Of a DNA stretch of 64,000 nt, positions 9,401 through 17,837 are shown piece by piece. The stretch lies in the NCBI GenBank assembly GCA_003243425.1, contig QFQP01000004.1, positions 1 through 64,000 on the forward strand. Direction: 5' to 3'. The position numbers were made by a program, and so were the translations under genes. Every line of letters begins with the position of its first letter. Within the stretch, counting starts at the first letter, position 1. Origin of the DNA: Archangium gephyra (GTDB lineage: Bacteria; Myxococcota; Myxococcia; Myxococcales; Myxococcaceae). Under the pieces are notes generated by a model. That model saw nothing but the letters and a program-made list of their open reading frames with translations. It was not told the origin of the DNA and did no database searches.

Positions 9401-9897
9401 TGAAGACAGCGCTCTCCGGCTGGTCGTCGCACGCGTTTCACTTCCAGCACTACTGGGCCGTCGTCTCGGAGACGATGGCGGACCTCTACGAAGCGCCTTC
9501 GGCCGCGACGCTCGCGCGCATCGAGACGTGTTGGCGATCGCTGTCGTCGTCACAGCTGCTGCGAATTCAGAACGTGCGGGTCGAAGCGCGGTCACTGATG
9601 GCGCGCGTGCTGCTTGCGCTCGGCCGCAACGACGAAGCGCTTCGTCACGCGCGCATGCTGGAGCGCGAAGGCGCCGACTGGGCCTCTGCCCAGGCGTTGT
9701 TGATTGAAGGCCTCGCCACGAACTCGCCAGAACGTCTTCGCGCCGCGGCGTCGGCGTTCGATCGCTGCGAGATGACGCTCTTTGCCACCATCACCCGCCT
9801 CCGACTGGGAGAAGAAGGTGCGCGAGCGTGGCTGCACTCACAGGGCATCCGATCGCCCGAGCGCTTCGCGCAGATCCTCGCGCCGATTCACAGGTAG
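6406..9897 (+). CDS. Ser/Thr protein kinase fused to an AAA/ATPase and helical-repeat module (PknK-like)
   Basis: An 1163-residue cytoplasmic protein. The kinase domain spans about residues 8-285: glycine loop GAGGMGVV (17-24), catalytic Lys40 in VALKVL, HRDLKPSNVLV, DFGLVLEL and GTAAYMAPEQ. An ATPase of the AAA_16 type follows at about 295-480 with Walker A GVSGVGKS and Walker B VVVIDDAQWGD. Residues from about 640 onward look like alpha-helical TPR-type repeats. No transmembrane segment is seen. The family couples signal sensing to kinase activity. The ATGA overlap with the FHA/sigma-54 activator suggests the two proteins are made together and that the kinase modifies the activator or an associated protein; that link is inference. 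All catalytic residues appear intact. Confidence 0.93.
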   Translation: MTGFRGTARYEIVRELGAGGMGVVYEAIDRERDGRRVALKVLRRQDPDSLSRLKREFRALAGVRHPNLAALYELSVDGDVWFFSLELIDGVDFMSWVRPQQQSSRDAPTAELGVTVRSAGASDQFDASRLEPAFRQLVAGVSFLHSQGRLHRDLKPSNVLVTKDGRVVILDFGLVLELEGAPETDDGSIVGTAAYMAPEQAGSGVVGAPADWYAVGVMLFQALTGRVPFDGTGVQVLLDKQRRPAPSPRDFVPAIVAELDALCVGLLRREPAERFGAAELARQFGGGAVRPRLEAGFVGRDAELGVLRDALAKSRNGAPVVLTLTGVSGVGKSALVRRFISEVDGVVLQGRCYERESVPYKALDSVIDALVRHLTSLSSEKVDALLPRDAAALVRMFPVLGKVRAFRESPLRDVKEATELRRRAIHALRELLGRIGDRAPLVVVIDDAQWGDADSAQVLQELVHAEGAPPVLAVLVFTREFPTPDEEGIALHLRELDTEAARSLAAQLGGANRAEALARDSRGNPFLLHQLAEVGGDIALEDVMRSRLDMLEGAQRRLLEAVALAASPLSERVAQAVSGLRASDFDVVTVLKSARLLRGTQDDRIEPWHHRTREAVVNAIDVGRAQDLHVRLADALKAAGELDAVAWHLGAAGLVERAADETLDAARRASRQLAFERAGVLFERALELMPRDDTRRRDVQLELAQTWAQAGRGADSARTYALAMDEQGDALAPDRTLELRRLRAEQLLRSGHIDAGLAAVREVLDQLGMTLAKTPTRAVMALLFRRFHIWFRGLSFVETPASRIAPELLQRIDACWAVSMGLAMVDTIRGAGFQSRQLLLALEAGEPYRVARALSAEAAFVATGGVRSERRAADLIGESRALADRIGDAQLSGLIDFCDGLTRFLVGRWREAARLTSDAEKRFADVGAAVSWEAANSRLFAVWAQFYLGDVAGLSVRIPALLRDAEQRGDRYAVTGLRLGLANVVALAADDVAGARASMKTALSGWSSHAFHFQHYWAVVSETMADLYEAPSAATLARIETCWRSLSSSQLLRIQNVRVEARSLMARVLLALGRNDEALRHARMLEREGADWASAQALLIEGLATNSPERLRAAASAFDRCEMTLFATITRLRLGEEGARAWLHSQGIRSPERFAQILAPIHR

Positions 9898-10178
9898 CTC
9901 GACACGGCCGGCTTCTGCGCCCACGCGTCGTGCCGCCCGTCCTCGTATTTCACCGGCAACGCCGCGAGCTGAGCCGGCGTGAGGCCGTCGATCGACATCA
10001 CGTTGATCGCCACCAGGTTTTGGCCCTCGAAGCTGACCGTGCCGAAAACCTTCACGCCGCACGTCTTCCAGAAGCGGCCCTTTGCGCAGATGGAGCAGTT
10101 GCAGCGACTCGTCTCGGTGAGCGCGCTCTGTGCCCGGAAGCGAACCGCGCCGCAGTGGCAGCCGCCTTCGACGATCAT
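9888..10178 (-). CDS. GFA-family (CENP-V/GFA) zinc protein
   Basis: A 96-residue single-domain protein of the glutathione-dependent formaldehyde-activating (GFA/CENP-V) family, a beta-tent fold holding zinc through cysteines. Seen: GGCHCGAVRF at residues 5-14, then CNCSICAKGRFW near residue 27. Family members bind or process small thiol adducts, but most are uncharacterised. The ATG at 10178 overlaps the stop of the AHSA1-domain gene (ATGA), so it is the last cistron of an ArsR-AHSA1-GFA operon. Its 3' end overlaps the convergent kinase gene by about ten bases. Confidence 0.87.
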   Translation of the reverse strand: MIVEGGCHCGAVRFRAQSALTETSRCNCSICAKGRFWKTCGVKVFGTVSFEGQNLVAINVMSIDGLTPAQLAALPVKYEDGRHDAWAQKPAVSSYL

Positions 10179-10600
10179 CGCTGCACCCACTCGGCGAGCC
10201 GATCGAACGTGCTGTCCCAACCGCCGCGGTGGCTCTCGCGAGACGCCTCGCTGCTGAACGGTTCCTGCTGGAAGACCATTCGCGTGCCGCCGGGCGCGTC
10301 GCTCAGCGTGTAGGTCACGACCGTTTCGATCGCGTCGGGTTCGTCCCACTTGAACGTGAACGACAACTTCTCGTTGGGCACCAGCTCGCGAATGACGCCG
10401 CCCTGCCAGAGCTCTTTTTCTCCACCGGGGCCCTTGAGGCACGCCCGCCACGTTCCTCCCACGCGGCCCTCGGTCTCGAACTTCACGGCGGGGAACTCGC
10501 GCGGGCCCAACCACTGCAGGGCCTCCGCCGGGTCTGACAACGCGCGCCACACGAGTTCACGCGGCGCCTTGAAGATCCGCTCCATGATCAAGGGCTTCAT
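10175..10600 (-). CDS. SRPBCC/AHSA1-domain protein
   Basis: A 141-residue START-like protein with the AHSA1 (activator of Hsp90 ATPase homologue 1) fold. It begins MERIFKAPRELVWRALSDPA and continues QWLGPREFPAVKFETEGRVG, matching the polyketide-cyclase-like SRPBCC proteins usually encoded beside ArsR regulators. The fold has a hydrophobic ligand cavity; the ligand is unknown. The start at 10600 is chosen because it overlaps the ArsR stop (ATGA) and begins at the conserved domain; a 30-residue upstream extension is not credible. Confidence 0.88.
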   Translation of the reverse strand: MKPLIMERIFKAPRELVWRALSDPAEALQWLGPREFPAVKFETEGRVGGTWRACLKGPGGEKELWQGGVIRELVPNEKLSFTFKWDEPDAIETVVTYTLSDAPGGTRMVFQQEPFSSEASRESHRGGWDSTFDRLAEWVQR

Positions 10601-10929
10601 CGCTTCCGTCCTTTCTTCTGCATGGTGGCGAGGTGGGCCTCGAGGCGATCGAAGCTGCCTTCCCAGAACTGCCGATAGGGCTCGAGCCACTCGACGACTT
10701 CGCGGAGTGGCGCTGCGTTCAACTTCACGGGCCGCTGCTGCCCGTTTCGACCGCGCGTCACCAGGCCCGCGGCTTCGAGCACCTTCAAGTGCTTCGAGAT
10801 CGCCGGCAGCGACATGTCGAATGGCTCGGCGAGGTCGTTCACGGTCGCCTCACCGCGCATCAACCTCGAGAGAATCGCGCGCCGCGTCGGGTCTGAGATG
10901 GCGCCAAGCGTCGTTCCAAGTGCGGTCAT
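10597..10929 (-). CDS. ArsR-family winged-helix transcriptional regulator
   Basis: A 110-residue regulator of the ArsR/SmtB superfamily. The winged helix is clear: LGAISDPTRRAILSRLMRGEATVNDLAEPFDMSLPAISKHLKVLEAAGLV is spread over residues 8-58, followed by a wing with RNGQQRPV. No metal-binding cysteine pair is visible, so it is more like the SdpR-type ArsR proteins paired with AHSA1 proteins than a metal sensor. It heads a three-gene operon with four-base overlaps and is preceded at once by a perfect inverted repeat that is the likely autoregulatory operator. Confidence 0.92.
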   Translation of the reverse strand: MTALGTTLGAISDPTRRAILSRLMRGEATVNDLAEPFDMSLPAISKHLKVLEAAGLVTRGRNGQQRPVKLNAAPLREVVEWLEPYRQFWEGSFDRLEAHLATMQKKGRKR

Positions 10930-10935
10930 AGAGAG

Positions 10936-10951
10936 TTAACCCAATGGTTAA
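10936..10951. promoter_or_regulatory. Probable ArsR operator (inverted repeat)
   Basis: TTAACC (10936-10941), spacer CAAT, GGTTAA (10946-10951): a perfect 6-base inverted repeat in an otherwise GC-rich region, six bases upstream of the ArsR start codon. The AT-rich half-sites also provide the only -10-like sequence there. Binding by the adjacent regulator would block its own promoter; this is inferred from position and symmetry. Confidence 0.65.
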
Positions 10952-10993
10952 ATAGAGGCGACGACCCGGCCGGTCAAGCGACGACCGCGAAGG

Positions 10994-11500
10994 TCACCGA
11001 TCGAGGAGCTTCATCCACATGGTGGCGGGCTTGTCCTTCTGGGCAAGACGCTCGGCACGACGCGCGGTGGCTTCCTCGGCGGCGGTCCGTTCGTCTTCCG
11101 ACTCACACAGCAGCGCGGGCACCGGCAGTTTCTTGCCGTCCTTGTCGAGGGCCACGAAGGTGAGCAGCGCGCTCGTCGTGAGCTGACGTTCACCGGTGAG
11201 CGGATTTTCGGCATGCACGGTGACGCCGACTTCCATCGATGACCTGAAGGCCGCGACCACGCGCGCGCGCAGAATGACCTGGAAGCCGATCTTGATGGGT
11301 GCGTGGAAGTGGAGGTCGTCCATCGACGCGGTGACCACCTGCTGGCGCGCGTGACGTTGGGCCGAAACCGCGGCGGCGATGTCGATCCACCCCATGACGG
11401 AGCCACCGAAGGCCGCACCGAGCGCGTTCGCGTCTCCCGGCATCAGGAGCTGCGTCATTTCCACGACCGAATCGGCACCACTTCTCGGGGCGAGCGACAT
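10994..11500 (-). CDS. Acyl-CoA thioesterase (hotdog fold, YciA/ACOT type)
   Basis: A 168-residue hotdog-fold thioesterase hydrolysing acyl-CoA. Family features: MTQLLMPGDANALGAAFGGSVM across residues 14-35 (the conserved helix entry), then ASMDDLHFHAPI and the strand RARVVAAFRSSMEVGV. The start at 11500 places the domain at a normal distance from the N-terminus; longer in-frame extensions add low-complexity sequence. It lies upstream of the ArsR operon on the same strand, with a 42-base gap from the ArsR operator, and is divergent from the broken EEP gene. Confidence 0.9.
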   Translation of the reverse strand: MSLAPRSGADSVVEMTQLLMPGDANALGAAFGGSVMGWIDIAAAVSAQRHARQQVVTASMDDLHFHAPIKIGFQVILRARVVAAFRSSMEVGVTVHAENPLTGERQLTTSALLTFVALDKDGKKLPVPALLCESEDERTAAEEATARRAERLAQKDKPATMWMKLLDR

Positions 11501-11553
11501 GAGACGTGCACTTAGGCGAAATCGTTCCGCGAGGTCATTCGTTGAAGCGCCCC

Positions 11554-12365
11554 ATGCGAATTGCGCTCGTCGTGTTGTTGGTGGCCTGTGCTCCGGTTCG
11601 TGTTCCACGGGCTGCGGTCGAGGGCGAGTCGACGTTGACGGTGGTGACGTGGAACGTGAACTACGGGCTCGCATGGGGCTCGGAGGATCTGGAAGAGGCG
11701 ACGCGCGGCGCGGACGTGGTGCTGCTTCAGGAGACGAACGCGGCCTGGGAACTGCGCCTGAGCGAAGGGCTGCGTGATCGATTTCCCCATCAGCGGTGGC
11801 TCGATGACGCCGCAGCGGGCGGGCAGGCGGTGCTGTCTCGCGAGCCGTTCACGCATGAAGTGTTGCCGGCAGCGCATGGCTGGTTTCCGGCGATGCGCGT
11901 CGAAGTGGACGGCGTGCAGCTCCTGAACGTTCACCTGCACCCGCCGATCGCGGAGAACGGTTCGTTGATCGCCGGCTACTTCGGCACGGGTCCCACGCGT
12001 CGTCGCGAACTGAGCGGCTTCTTCGCGTCGCTCGATTCGCGGCTGCCGACTTGATCGTCGGCGACTTCAACGAAGGCACTTCCGGCGATGCGATTTCGTG
12101 GAGTGCCGATCGCAAGTTCCGCAGCGCGCTCCCCGAATTCACGCCCAACGCGAAGACCTGGCACTGGCCGGTCACGAAGTCGCTCGAGCTGCGCGCACAG
12201 TTCGACCACGTGCTCTACGGGCCGGGTCTCGCACCGCTGCAGGCCGAGGTGTTGAACCTCGGTCACAGCGATCACTTTCCGATGCGAGCGGTGTTCGCGC
12301 GCGGCAACTTCAAGCTCACGCCGCCGCCGAGTGGCGGATCGCTGGGAGTCTTCAGTGCTCGATGA
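11554..12365 (+). pseudogene. EEP-family (endonuclease/exonuclease/phosphatase) lipoprotein, frame-broken
   Basis: Two adjacent frames together encode one EEP-superfamily hydrolase. Part one (11554-12054) has a lipoprotein leader (MRIALVVLLVACAP), the WNVNYG start of the fold, the metal-ligand LLQETN and VHLHPP. It stops with TGA at 12052-12054, just before the catalytic GDFNEG segment. That segment and the C-terminal SDHFP motif are in the next frame (12051-12365). One missing base near 12050 would explain it; there is no homopolymer there. Alternatively TTG at 12051 overlaps the stop as TTGA, the layout used for coupled re-initiation, which could yield two chains. A disrupted gene or sequence error is the simpler reading. 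The 3' end overlaps the convergent RCC1-like gene by 14 bases. Confidence 0.72.
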
Positions 12366-14787
12366 GCACGGGCGTGGCGCTGACACGCGGCACGTCGCGA
12401 CGCAGCCAGCCGTAGCCCCAACAGCGAAGGCGGCCTGATTCGTAGAGCGCGCAGGTCGCCTGAGGCGTGAGCGCACGCACCCGCTCGTCGATCACGACCG
12501 GCTTCGGTACCACCGTGGCGGGCCCCGGGCTTCCGAGTGCCGAGTCGTAGTTGGCGCCCCAGCAGCGCACGCTGTTCTCTCCATGCAGCGCGCAGCAGTG
12601 CGCATTCCCACATTCGAGCTGCCTGGTCGGGAAGGGCAGGGACGGCACCGGCTGCGGCACCGGTTTTTCAAAGGGGTCGCCCCAACACCAGACGTGCCCG
12701 CTTTCGGTGAGCGCGCACCCGGCGTTGTACGTGTTGCGCACTTCGCGCGCGGGAGGAATGGCGAGGTGTTGATCGGCCTGTTGCAGACCCGCGTCACGCG
12801 CTCCGAACCCCAGCGTTCCGTCGGTCAGTCCGCTGCACTGAATACCGCCGTCATGTTCCAGACGGCACGACACGTCCGTGCCTTGAGTGGTGAAGCGCAC
12901 TTCGCCGCGCACGCCTGCGTCGAGCGCGAGACAGTCGGCGAACGAGGGTTGCAGTGTCGGTGCGCCGCTCGACATCGAGAACACGCCGTTGCTGAACACC
13001 CAGGTCGCTCCGTCGATGACGACATAGGGCGAACACGCACGTTCCACGGTTCCGGGCGGGAGCGAGAGCGGTGAACCCTGCGCGTCGAACACGCCACCGT
13101 CGCCGAACACGGTGAAGCCGCGGTCGTGAAAGCGAACGTCGCTGACGGGCACGGTGGAAGCGACGGTGTAGAACGTCGGCACGCCGAGCTGGCCGTAGAC
13201 GTTGCTGCCCCAACACCAGAGCGCGCCGCCGTCGGTGACGCCGCACGTCGTGTTGCCGTCGCCGCTCAGACGCGTGTACCTGCGGCCGTCAGGCATCGGG
13301 CGGCAGGGTCGGCTCAACACGCCGTTCGCGTCGAGCTCGGTGCTGCACGCGTCGACCTCACCGTCGCTGCGGTGGCCGTACACCACGGTTCCGGAGAAGA
13401 AGGTCTGCCACGCACCGGTCTGCAGAGGTCGTTGCGCGAGCGCACCGGTCGACGTCGAGGAACCGAAGCACTCCAACCCACCGTCGCTCATGAGGCCGCA
13501 CGTGCCCCTCGCGGTGGCGACCTCCGTGGGCGGTGACGAGAAAGGCATCACCTCGAAGCGGACACTGGCCGGCACGACGTCAGAGAAGTCGTTGGAGTTG
13601 CCCCAACACCCGACTTCGCCAGTTGCAAACTGTGCGCACGCCGTGCCGAGGAAGGTCCAAATGCGCCGCGCTGGAAGTCGCGCTGACAGCTCCGTCTGGA
13701 AGTTGCTCGCGGTGGCGTTGACGATACCGCCGTCGGCGGTCACGGAACTCGGGCCGTTCACGTCGAGGCCGGGCGACAACGGTCGTGTCGGTGGGCACGC
13801 GATGTTGCCGAGACCGTCATGCGCACAGAGGCGCTCACGCCCGCCGAGGAAGCCGCGCACCGGGAAGCCCACGGCCCAGAGGTCAGGCAACGCGAATGAG
13901 GAACCTCCGTCGCGCAGCAGCCGATTGGCCAGATTGCTGCCCCAGCACCGCGTGTCGCCGGACAACGAGAGCGCGCACACGCTGAATGAGTGCACGCCGA
14001 CGTCCGTGTACGTGCAACGCGTGTCTGCATCGACGTTGCGACGTGTCGCGCACTCGCCGTCGATGCAGAGAAACGAGTCACGGCACGTGGCTTCGGCGCA
14101 CGCCGTGCCGTCGGTGATCGGTGTCTCGATACAGCCCACAGCCGGGTCACAGCTCGCGGACCGGCAGCCTGACGTGACGGGGCAAGATCGCGGGCTGGTC
14201 ACGCACTGCCCGTTGGCGCCGCACGCGTCGTTGGTGCACGGGTTGCCGTCGTCACAATTGCCTGCGTTCTGCGCGAGGCACACGCCACCGACGCACAGAC
14301 CCGACGCCCCGCAACCCGGGTCACAGCCCGTGCCGTCGACGCGCGCTGTGGTGACGCACGTCCCCAGCTCCGTCGAGAACGTGGCCGTCGTGCACGCGCC
14401 CGCCTCACACGCCGGTATCGGCAGTGCGTCTGCGATCAACTCGACTTGCGTGGTGGTGATGCCGTCGTCGAGCGTGAGCGTGCCTGTGTTCGGGCCAGCA
14501 GCCAGCGGCGCAAACGTGACGGGCACCTCGAGCGCCGCGCCGCCCGCGAGCTCGAGACTCGCTTCGACCGAGAACGGCGCAGTCGCCGCGAGCGTGATCG
14601 ACACCGGCGCGCGGCCACCATTCGTGAGCTGAACAGCTCTCGATTTCGTTGTGCCGACGTACACGCCGCCGAATTCGAGCTGCCGAGGCTCGATGCGAAC
14701 GTCACTCCCGGTCGGCGCGACGACGGGCTGACACCGGCAGCCCGACCAGACGAGCATTGCGAGTGCGAGCCAGCGCAGGGCGTGCAT
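12352..14787 (-). CDS. RCC1-repeat lipoprotein with Cys-rich and Ig-like domains
   Basis: An 811-residue secreted protein. A lipoprotein-like leader (LALAMLVWSGCRC) is followed by an ASPM/Hydin or choice-of-anchor-D type Ig-like domain at about residues 30-120 (RQLEFGGVYVGTTKSRAVQL), a cysteine-rich stretch at about 125-255 (GNCDDGNPCTNDACGANGQC), and a long RCC1-like beta-propeller from about 260 to the end, marked by repeated CWGSN, CWGAN and CWGYG turns preceded by CAL-type strands. Such proteins are common surface lipoproteins of myxobacteria with no known biochemical role. It ends 14 bases into the convergent EEP gene. The lipobox (SGC) is acceptable but not ideal. Confidence 0.85.
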   Translation of the reverse strand: MHALRWLALAMLVWSGCRCQPVVAPTGSDVRIEPRQLEFGGVYVGTTKSRAVQLTNGGRAPVSITLAATAPFSVEASLELAGGAALEVPVTFAPLAAGPNTGTLTLDDGITTTQVELIADALPIPACEAGACTTATFSTELGTCVTTARVDGTGCDPGCGASGLCVGGVCLAQNAGNCDDGNPCTNDACGANGQCVTSPRSCPVTSGCRSASCDPAVGCIETPITDGTACAEATCRDSFLCIDGECATRRNVDADTRCTYTDVGVHSFSVCALSLSGDTRCWGSNLANRLLRDGGSSFALPDLWAVGFPVRGFLGGRERLCAHDGLGNIACPPTRPLSPGLDVNGPSSVTADGGIVNATASNFQTELSARLPARRIWTFLGTACAQFATGEVGCWGNSNDFSDVVPASVRFEVMPFSSPPTEVATARGTCGLMSDGGLECFGSSTSTGALAQRPLQTGAWQTFFSGTVVYGHRSDGEVDACSTELDANGVLSRPCRPMPDGRRYTRLSGDGNTTCGVTDGGALWCWGSNVYGQLGVPTFYTVASTVPVSDVRFHDRGFTVFGDGGVFDAQGSPLSLPPGTVERACSPYVVIDGATWVFSNGVFSMSSGAPTLQPSFADCLALDAGVRGEVRFTTQGTDVSCRLEHDGGIQCSGLTDGTLGFGARDAGLQQADQHLAIPPAREVRNTYNAGCALTESGHVWCWGDPFEKPVPQPVPSLPFPTRQLECGNAHCCALHGENSVRCWGANYDSALGSPGPATVVPKPVVIDERVRALTPQATCALYESGRLRCWGYGWLRRDVPRVSATPVLIEH

Positions 14788-14790
14788 GGT

Positions 14791-15531
14791 TCAGCGCGCG
14801 AGGAAGTCGCTGACCTTGTCGAGGAACTCTGCTCGGCCCTTGCCGTTGCGGATGTCGAGCGAGGTCACGTCGATCGTCAGCACGTCCACGCCGTACTTGC
14901 CGGCGAGCACCATGGGGAAGGTCGCGTAGTAGCCATTCAGACCGCGCAAGAACGCCGACTGAATGCCTTTCTCTTCTTCACGCCCGCGCACCTTGATGCG
15001 CGAGAGCAGCACGTCGACCTTCGGCACGTCGAAGCAGATCACCTTCTCGGGCTGCGCGACGTGTTTGGTGAGCCGCTTGAAGTACTCGAAGTACAGCTCG
15101 AGCTCGGTGTCGGTCATGTTGCCGAGCCCGTGCAGGTACTTCGCGAAGATCTCCGGGTCTTCGTAGAGCGTGCGGTCCTGAATGCAGCTCTTGGGCACCT
15201 TGTGGATCAACTCGTGGTGCTCGACGCGGCGAATGAGGAACTCGAGCTGGAGCGTGAAGCTCCAGCGCTTCATGTCGCCGTAGTACGGGCGCAGAAACCG
15301 GTTGTCGATCACCGGCTCGTCGAAGAGTTCGAAGCCGAACTTCTGGCTCAGCAGCTTGGCCGCGGTGGTCTTGCCGGCGCCGATGTTTCCGGCCATCGCC
15401 ACGAACAACTTCCGCGGGATCTTCGGAGCGGCTCGCAGCGACTCGATGGCCTTCGCCGCGCGCGCTGCCTTCACGTGCTTCGGCGCGCCCTTCGCGGGCA
15501 CGGCTTCGAACTTCTTCTTCACGACTGCCAA
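14791..15531 (-). CDS. Deoxynucleoside kinase (dNK/dGK-dAK family)
   Basis: A 246-residue kinase phosphorylating deoxynucleosides for nucleotide salvage. After a basic N-terminal extension of about 38 residues comes the P-loop [10 protein letters not shown], then the substrate-site segment DEPVIDNRF, the DRTLYED motif (equivalent to the family DRS/ERS base-binding arginine), and the lid arginines in [13 protein letters not shown]. Specificity cannot be read by eye. The start overlaps the end of tdh by 13 bases, so it belongs to the kbl-tdh transcription unit, an unusual partner for threonine catabolism. Confidence 0.88.
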   Translation of the reverse strand: MAVVKKKFEAVPAKGAPKHVKAARAAKAIESLRAAPKIPRKLFVAMAGNIGAGKTTAAKLLSQKFGFELFDEPVIDNRFLRPYYGDMKRWSFTLQLEFLIRRVEHHELIHKVPKSCIQDRTLYEDPEIFAKYLHGLGNMTDTELELYFEYFKRLTKHVAQPEKVICFDVPKVDVLLSRIKVRGREEEKGIQSAFLRGLNGYYATFPMVLAGKYGVDVLTIDVTSLDIRNGKGRAEFLDKVSDFLAR

Positions 15532-16547
15532 TCGAGAACCACCTTTCCGCTCTGACCGGTGCGCATGACCTCGAAGGCCTCCTTGAACTGCGCGGCGGGG
15601 TAGCGGTGCGTGACGGCGGCGCTCACGTCAAGGCCGCTCTGCAGCATCGAGCGCATCTTGTACCAGGTCTCGAACATCTCCCGGCCGTACACGCCCTTGA
15701 GCACCAGGCCCTTGAAGATGACCTGGTTCCAGTCGATGGCGATCTCGGTGGCGGGGATGCCGAGGATCGCGACGCGCCCGCCGTGATTCATGGTCGAGAA
15801 CATCTGCTTGAAGGCCGCGCCGTTGCCGCTCATCTCGAGGCCCACGTCGAAGCCTTCGGTCATGCCGATCTCGTTCATGACCGACTTCAGGTCTTCCTTG
15901 CCCACGTTCACCGTGCGCGTGGCGCCGAGCTTCTTGCCCAGCTCGAGGCGGTAGTCGTTCATGTCGGTCAGCACCACGTGGCGTGCGCCGACGTGCCGCG
16001 CGATCGCCGCCGCCATCACGCCGATGGGGCCGGCGCCGGTGATGAGCACGTCTTCGCCGACGAGGTCGAACGACAGCGCGGTGTGCACCGCGTTGCCGAG
16101 CGGGTCGAAGAACGAGGCGATCTCGTCGGGAATGCCGGCGGGAATCGGGAACACGTTGAAGGCCGGCAGCGCCACGTACTCGGCGAAGCAGCCGATGCGG
16201 TTCACGCCGAGGCCGACCGTGTTGCGGCACAGGTGACGCTTGCCCGCGCGGCAGTTGCGGCAGTTGCCACAGGTGATGTGGCCTTCACCCGACACGCGGT
16301 CGCCGATCTTGAAGCCGGTCACTTCGCTGCCGATTTCAGCGACGACGCCCATGAACTCGTGGCCGATGTGCATCGGCGTCTTGATGGTGCGCTGGCTCCA
16401 CTCGTCCCAGTTGTAGATGTGGATGTCGGTGCCGCAGATGCCGGTCTTCTGCACCTTGATCAGCACGTCGTTGTGGCCGATCTCCGGCTTCGGCACGTCT
16501 TCCATCCACAGGCCCGGCTCACGCTTCGCTTTGACCAACGCTCTCAC
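15519..16547 (-). CDS. tdh: L-threonine 3-dehydrogenase
   Basis: A 342-residue zinc-dependent medium-chain dehydrogenase that oxidises L-threonine to 2-amino-3-ketobutyrate with NAD. Seen: [17 protein letters not shown] around residues 35-52 (catalytic zinc Cys), GHEFMGVV, the four-cysteine structural zinc site [15 protein letters not shown], the NAD-binding [13 protein letters not shown], and the C-terminal [14 protein letters not shown]. Length and motifs match TDH rather than other alcohol dehydrogenases. The ATG overlaps the kbl stop (ATGA), placing both steps of the threonine-to-glycine route in one coupled unit. Confidence 0.97.
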   Translation of the reverse strand: MRALVKAKREPGLWMEDVPKPEIGHNDVLIKVQKTGICGTDIHIYNWDEWSQRTIKTPMHIGHEFMGVVAEIGSEVTGFKIGDRVSGEGHITCGNCRNCRAGKRHLCRNTVGLGVNRIGCFAEYVALPAFNVFPIPAGIPDEIASFFDPLGNAVHTALSFDLVGEDVLITGAGPIGVMAAAIARHVGARHVVLTDMNDYRLELGKKLGATRTVNVGKEDLKSVMNEIGMTEGFDVGLEMSGNGAAFKQMFSTMNHGGRVAILGIPATEIAIDWNQVIFKGLVLKGVYGREMFETWYKMRSMLQSGLDVSAAVTHRYPAAQFKEAFEVMRTGQSGKVVLDWQS

Positions 16548-17731
16548 TGGATGACTCCCAACTTCTTTCCGACCTTGGTGAATGCAGCGATCGCGCGATC
16601 GAGATCGGCGCGGGTGTGCGCTGCGGACATCTGCGTACGAATGCGGGCCTTGCCCTGCGGCACGACCGGGAAGCTGAAGCCGACGACGTACACGCCTTCC
16701 TTCAGCATCTCTTCGGCGAAAGAACCGGCGAGCTTCGCGTCACCCAGCATCACGGGAATGATGGGGTGGCCTTCGCCCGCGAGCGTGAAGCCGGCCTTCG
16801 TCATCTGCGCGCGGAAGTACGCGGCGTTCTCGACCAGCTGCTTGCGCAACCCGTCACCGCTCTCGAGCAGATCGAGCGCCTTCAGCGTGGCGTAGCCGAT
16901 GGCGGGCATCAGCGTGTTCGAGAACAGGTACGGCCGCGCACGCTGGCGGAGCAGCTCGACGATTTCCTTTCGGCCCGACACGTAACCACCCGATGCCCCG
17001 CCGAGCGCCTTGCCGAGCGTGCCGGTGAGAATGTCGATGCGGCCGAGCACCCCGCGCAGCTCGTGCGACCCACGGCCTTTTTCGCCCGTGAAGCCGACCG
17101 CGTGCGAGTCGTCGACCATCACGATGGCGTCGTGCTTGTCGGCGAGATCGCAGAGCGTCTTCAGGTCGGCGATCACGCCGTCCATCGAGAACACGCCGTC
17201 GGTGACGATGAGCTTGAAGCGCGAGTCCTTCGCCTCGACGAGGCGCTGCTCGAGCTCCTTCATGTCGTTGTTGGCGTAGCGGAAGCGCTTCGCCTTGCAG
17301 AGGCGCACGCCGTCGATGATCGACGCATGGTTGAGCGCGTCGGAGATCACCGCGTCTTCTTCGCCGAGCACCACTTCGAACACGCCACCGTTCGCGTCCC
17401 AGCAGGAGCTGAAGAGAATCGTGTCTTCGGTGCCGAGGAACTTCGTGAGGCGATCCTCGAGCTGCTTGTGAATGGCCTGCGTGCCGCAGATGAAGCGCAC
17501 CGACGCCATGCCGAAGCCGGCTTCGTCGAGGCCGGTCTTGGCGGCGGCGATGAGGTCCTTCGAATCACCCAGGCCCAGGTAGTTGTTGGCGCACAGGTTG
17601 AGCACCGTCTCTCCCTTGACGGTGATGTTCGCGCGCTGGGGTGAAGTGATGACGCGTTCGCCTTTGTAGAGGCCGGCTTCGCGGATGCCGTCGAGCTGAC
17701 CCTGCAGATGGTTCAGGAAGCTGCGATTCAT
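16544..17731 (-). CDS. kbl: Glycine C-acetyltransferase (2-amino-3-ketobutyrate CoA ligase)
   Basis: A 395-residue PLP-dependent alpha-oxoamine synthase that splits 2-amino-3-ketobutyrate with CoA into glycine and acetyl-CoA. Visible: [12 protein letters not shown] near residue 45, [32 protein letters not shown], and the PLP-lysine context [14 protein letters not shown] near residue 240. The start at 17731 ([13 protein letters not shown]) gives the usual family length; an in-frame ATG 42 bases upstream would add 14 residues and lacks a better ribosome site. It is first in kbl-tdh-deoxynucleoside kinase and divergent from ndk. Confidence 0.96.
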   Translation of the reverse strand: MNRSFLNHLQGQLDGIREAGLYKGERVITSPQRANITVKGETVLNLCANNYLGLGDSKDLIAAAKTGLDEAGFGMASVRFICGTQAIHKQLEDRLTKFLGTEDTILFSSCWDANGGVFEVVLGEEDAVISDALNHASIIDGVRLCKAKRFRYANNDMKELEQRLVEAKDSRFKLIVTDGVFSMDGVIADLKTLCDLADKHDAIVMVDDSHAVGFTGEKGRGSHELRGVLGRIDILTGTLGKALGGASGGYVSGRKEIVELLRQRARPYLFSNTLMPAIGYATLKALDLLESGDGLRKQLVENAAYFRAQMTKAGFTLAGEGHPIIPVMLGDAKLAGSFAEEMLKEGVYVVGFSFPVVPQGKARIRTQMSAAHTRADLDRAIAAFTKVGKKLGVIQ

Positions 17732-17837
17732 GCCCGCGCGCGTAGCACCGCTCGGAAGGTCGCTAAAAGCCATTTGCGTTCACGCGATGCGTCGCATATC
17801 CGCGCGGCCGCAACCTCACTTTGTAAGGAGTTTCAAA

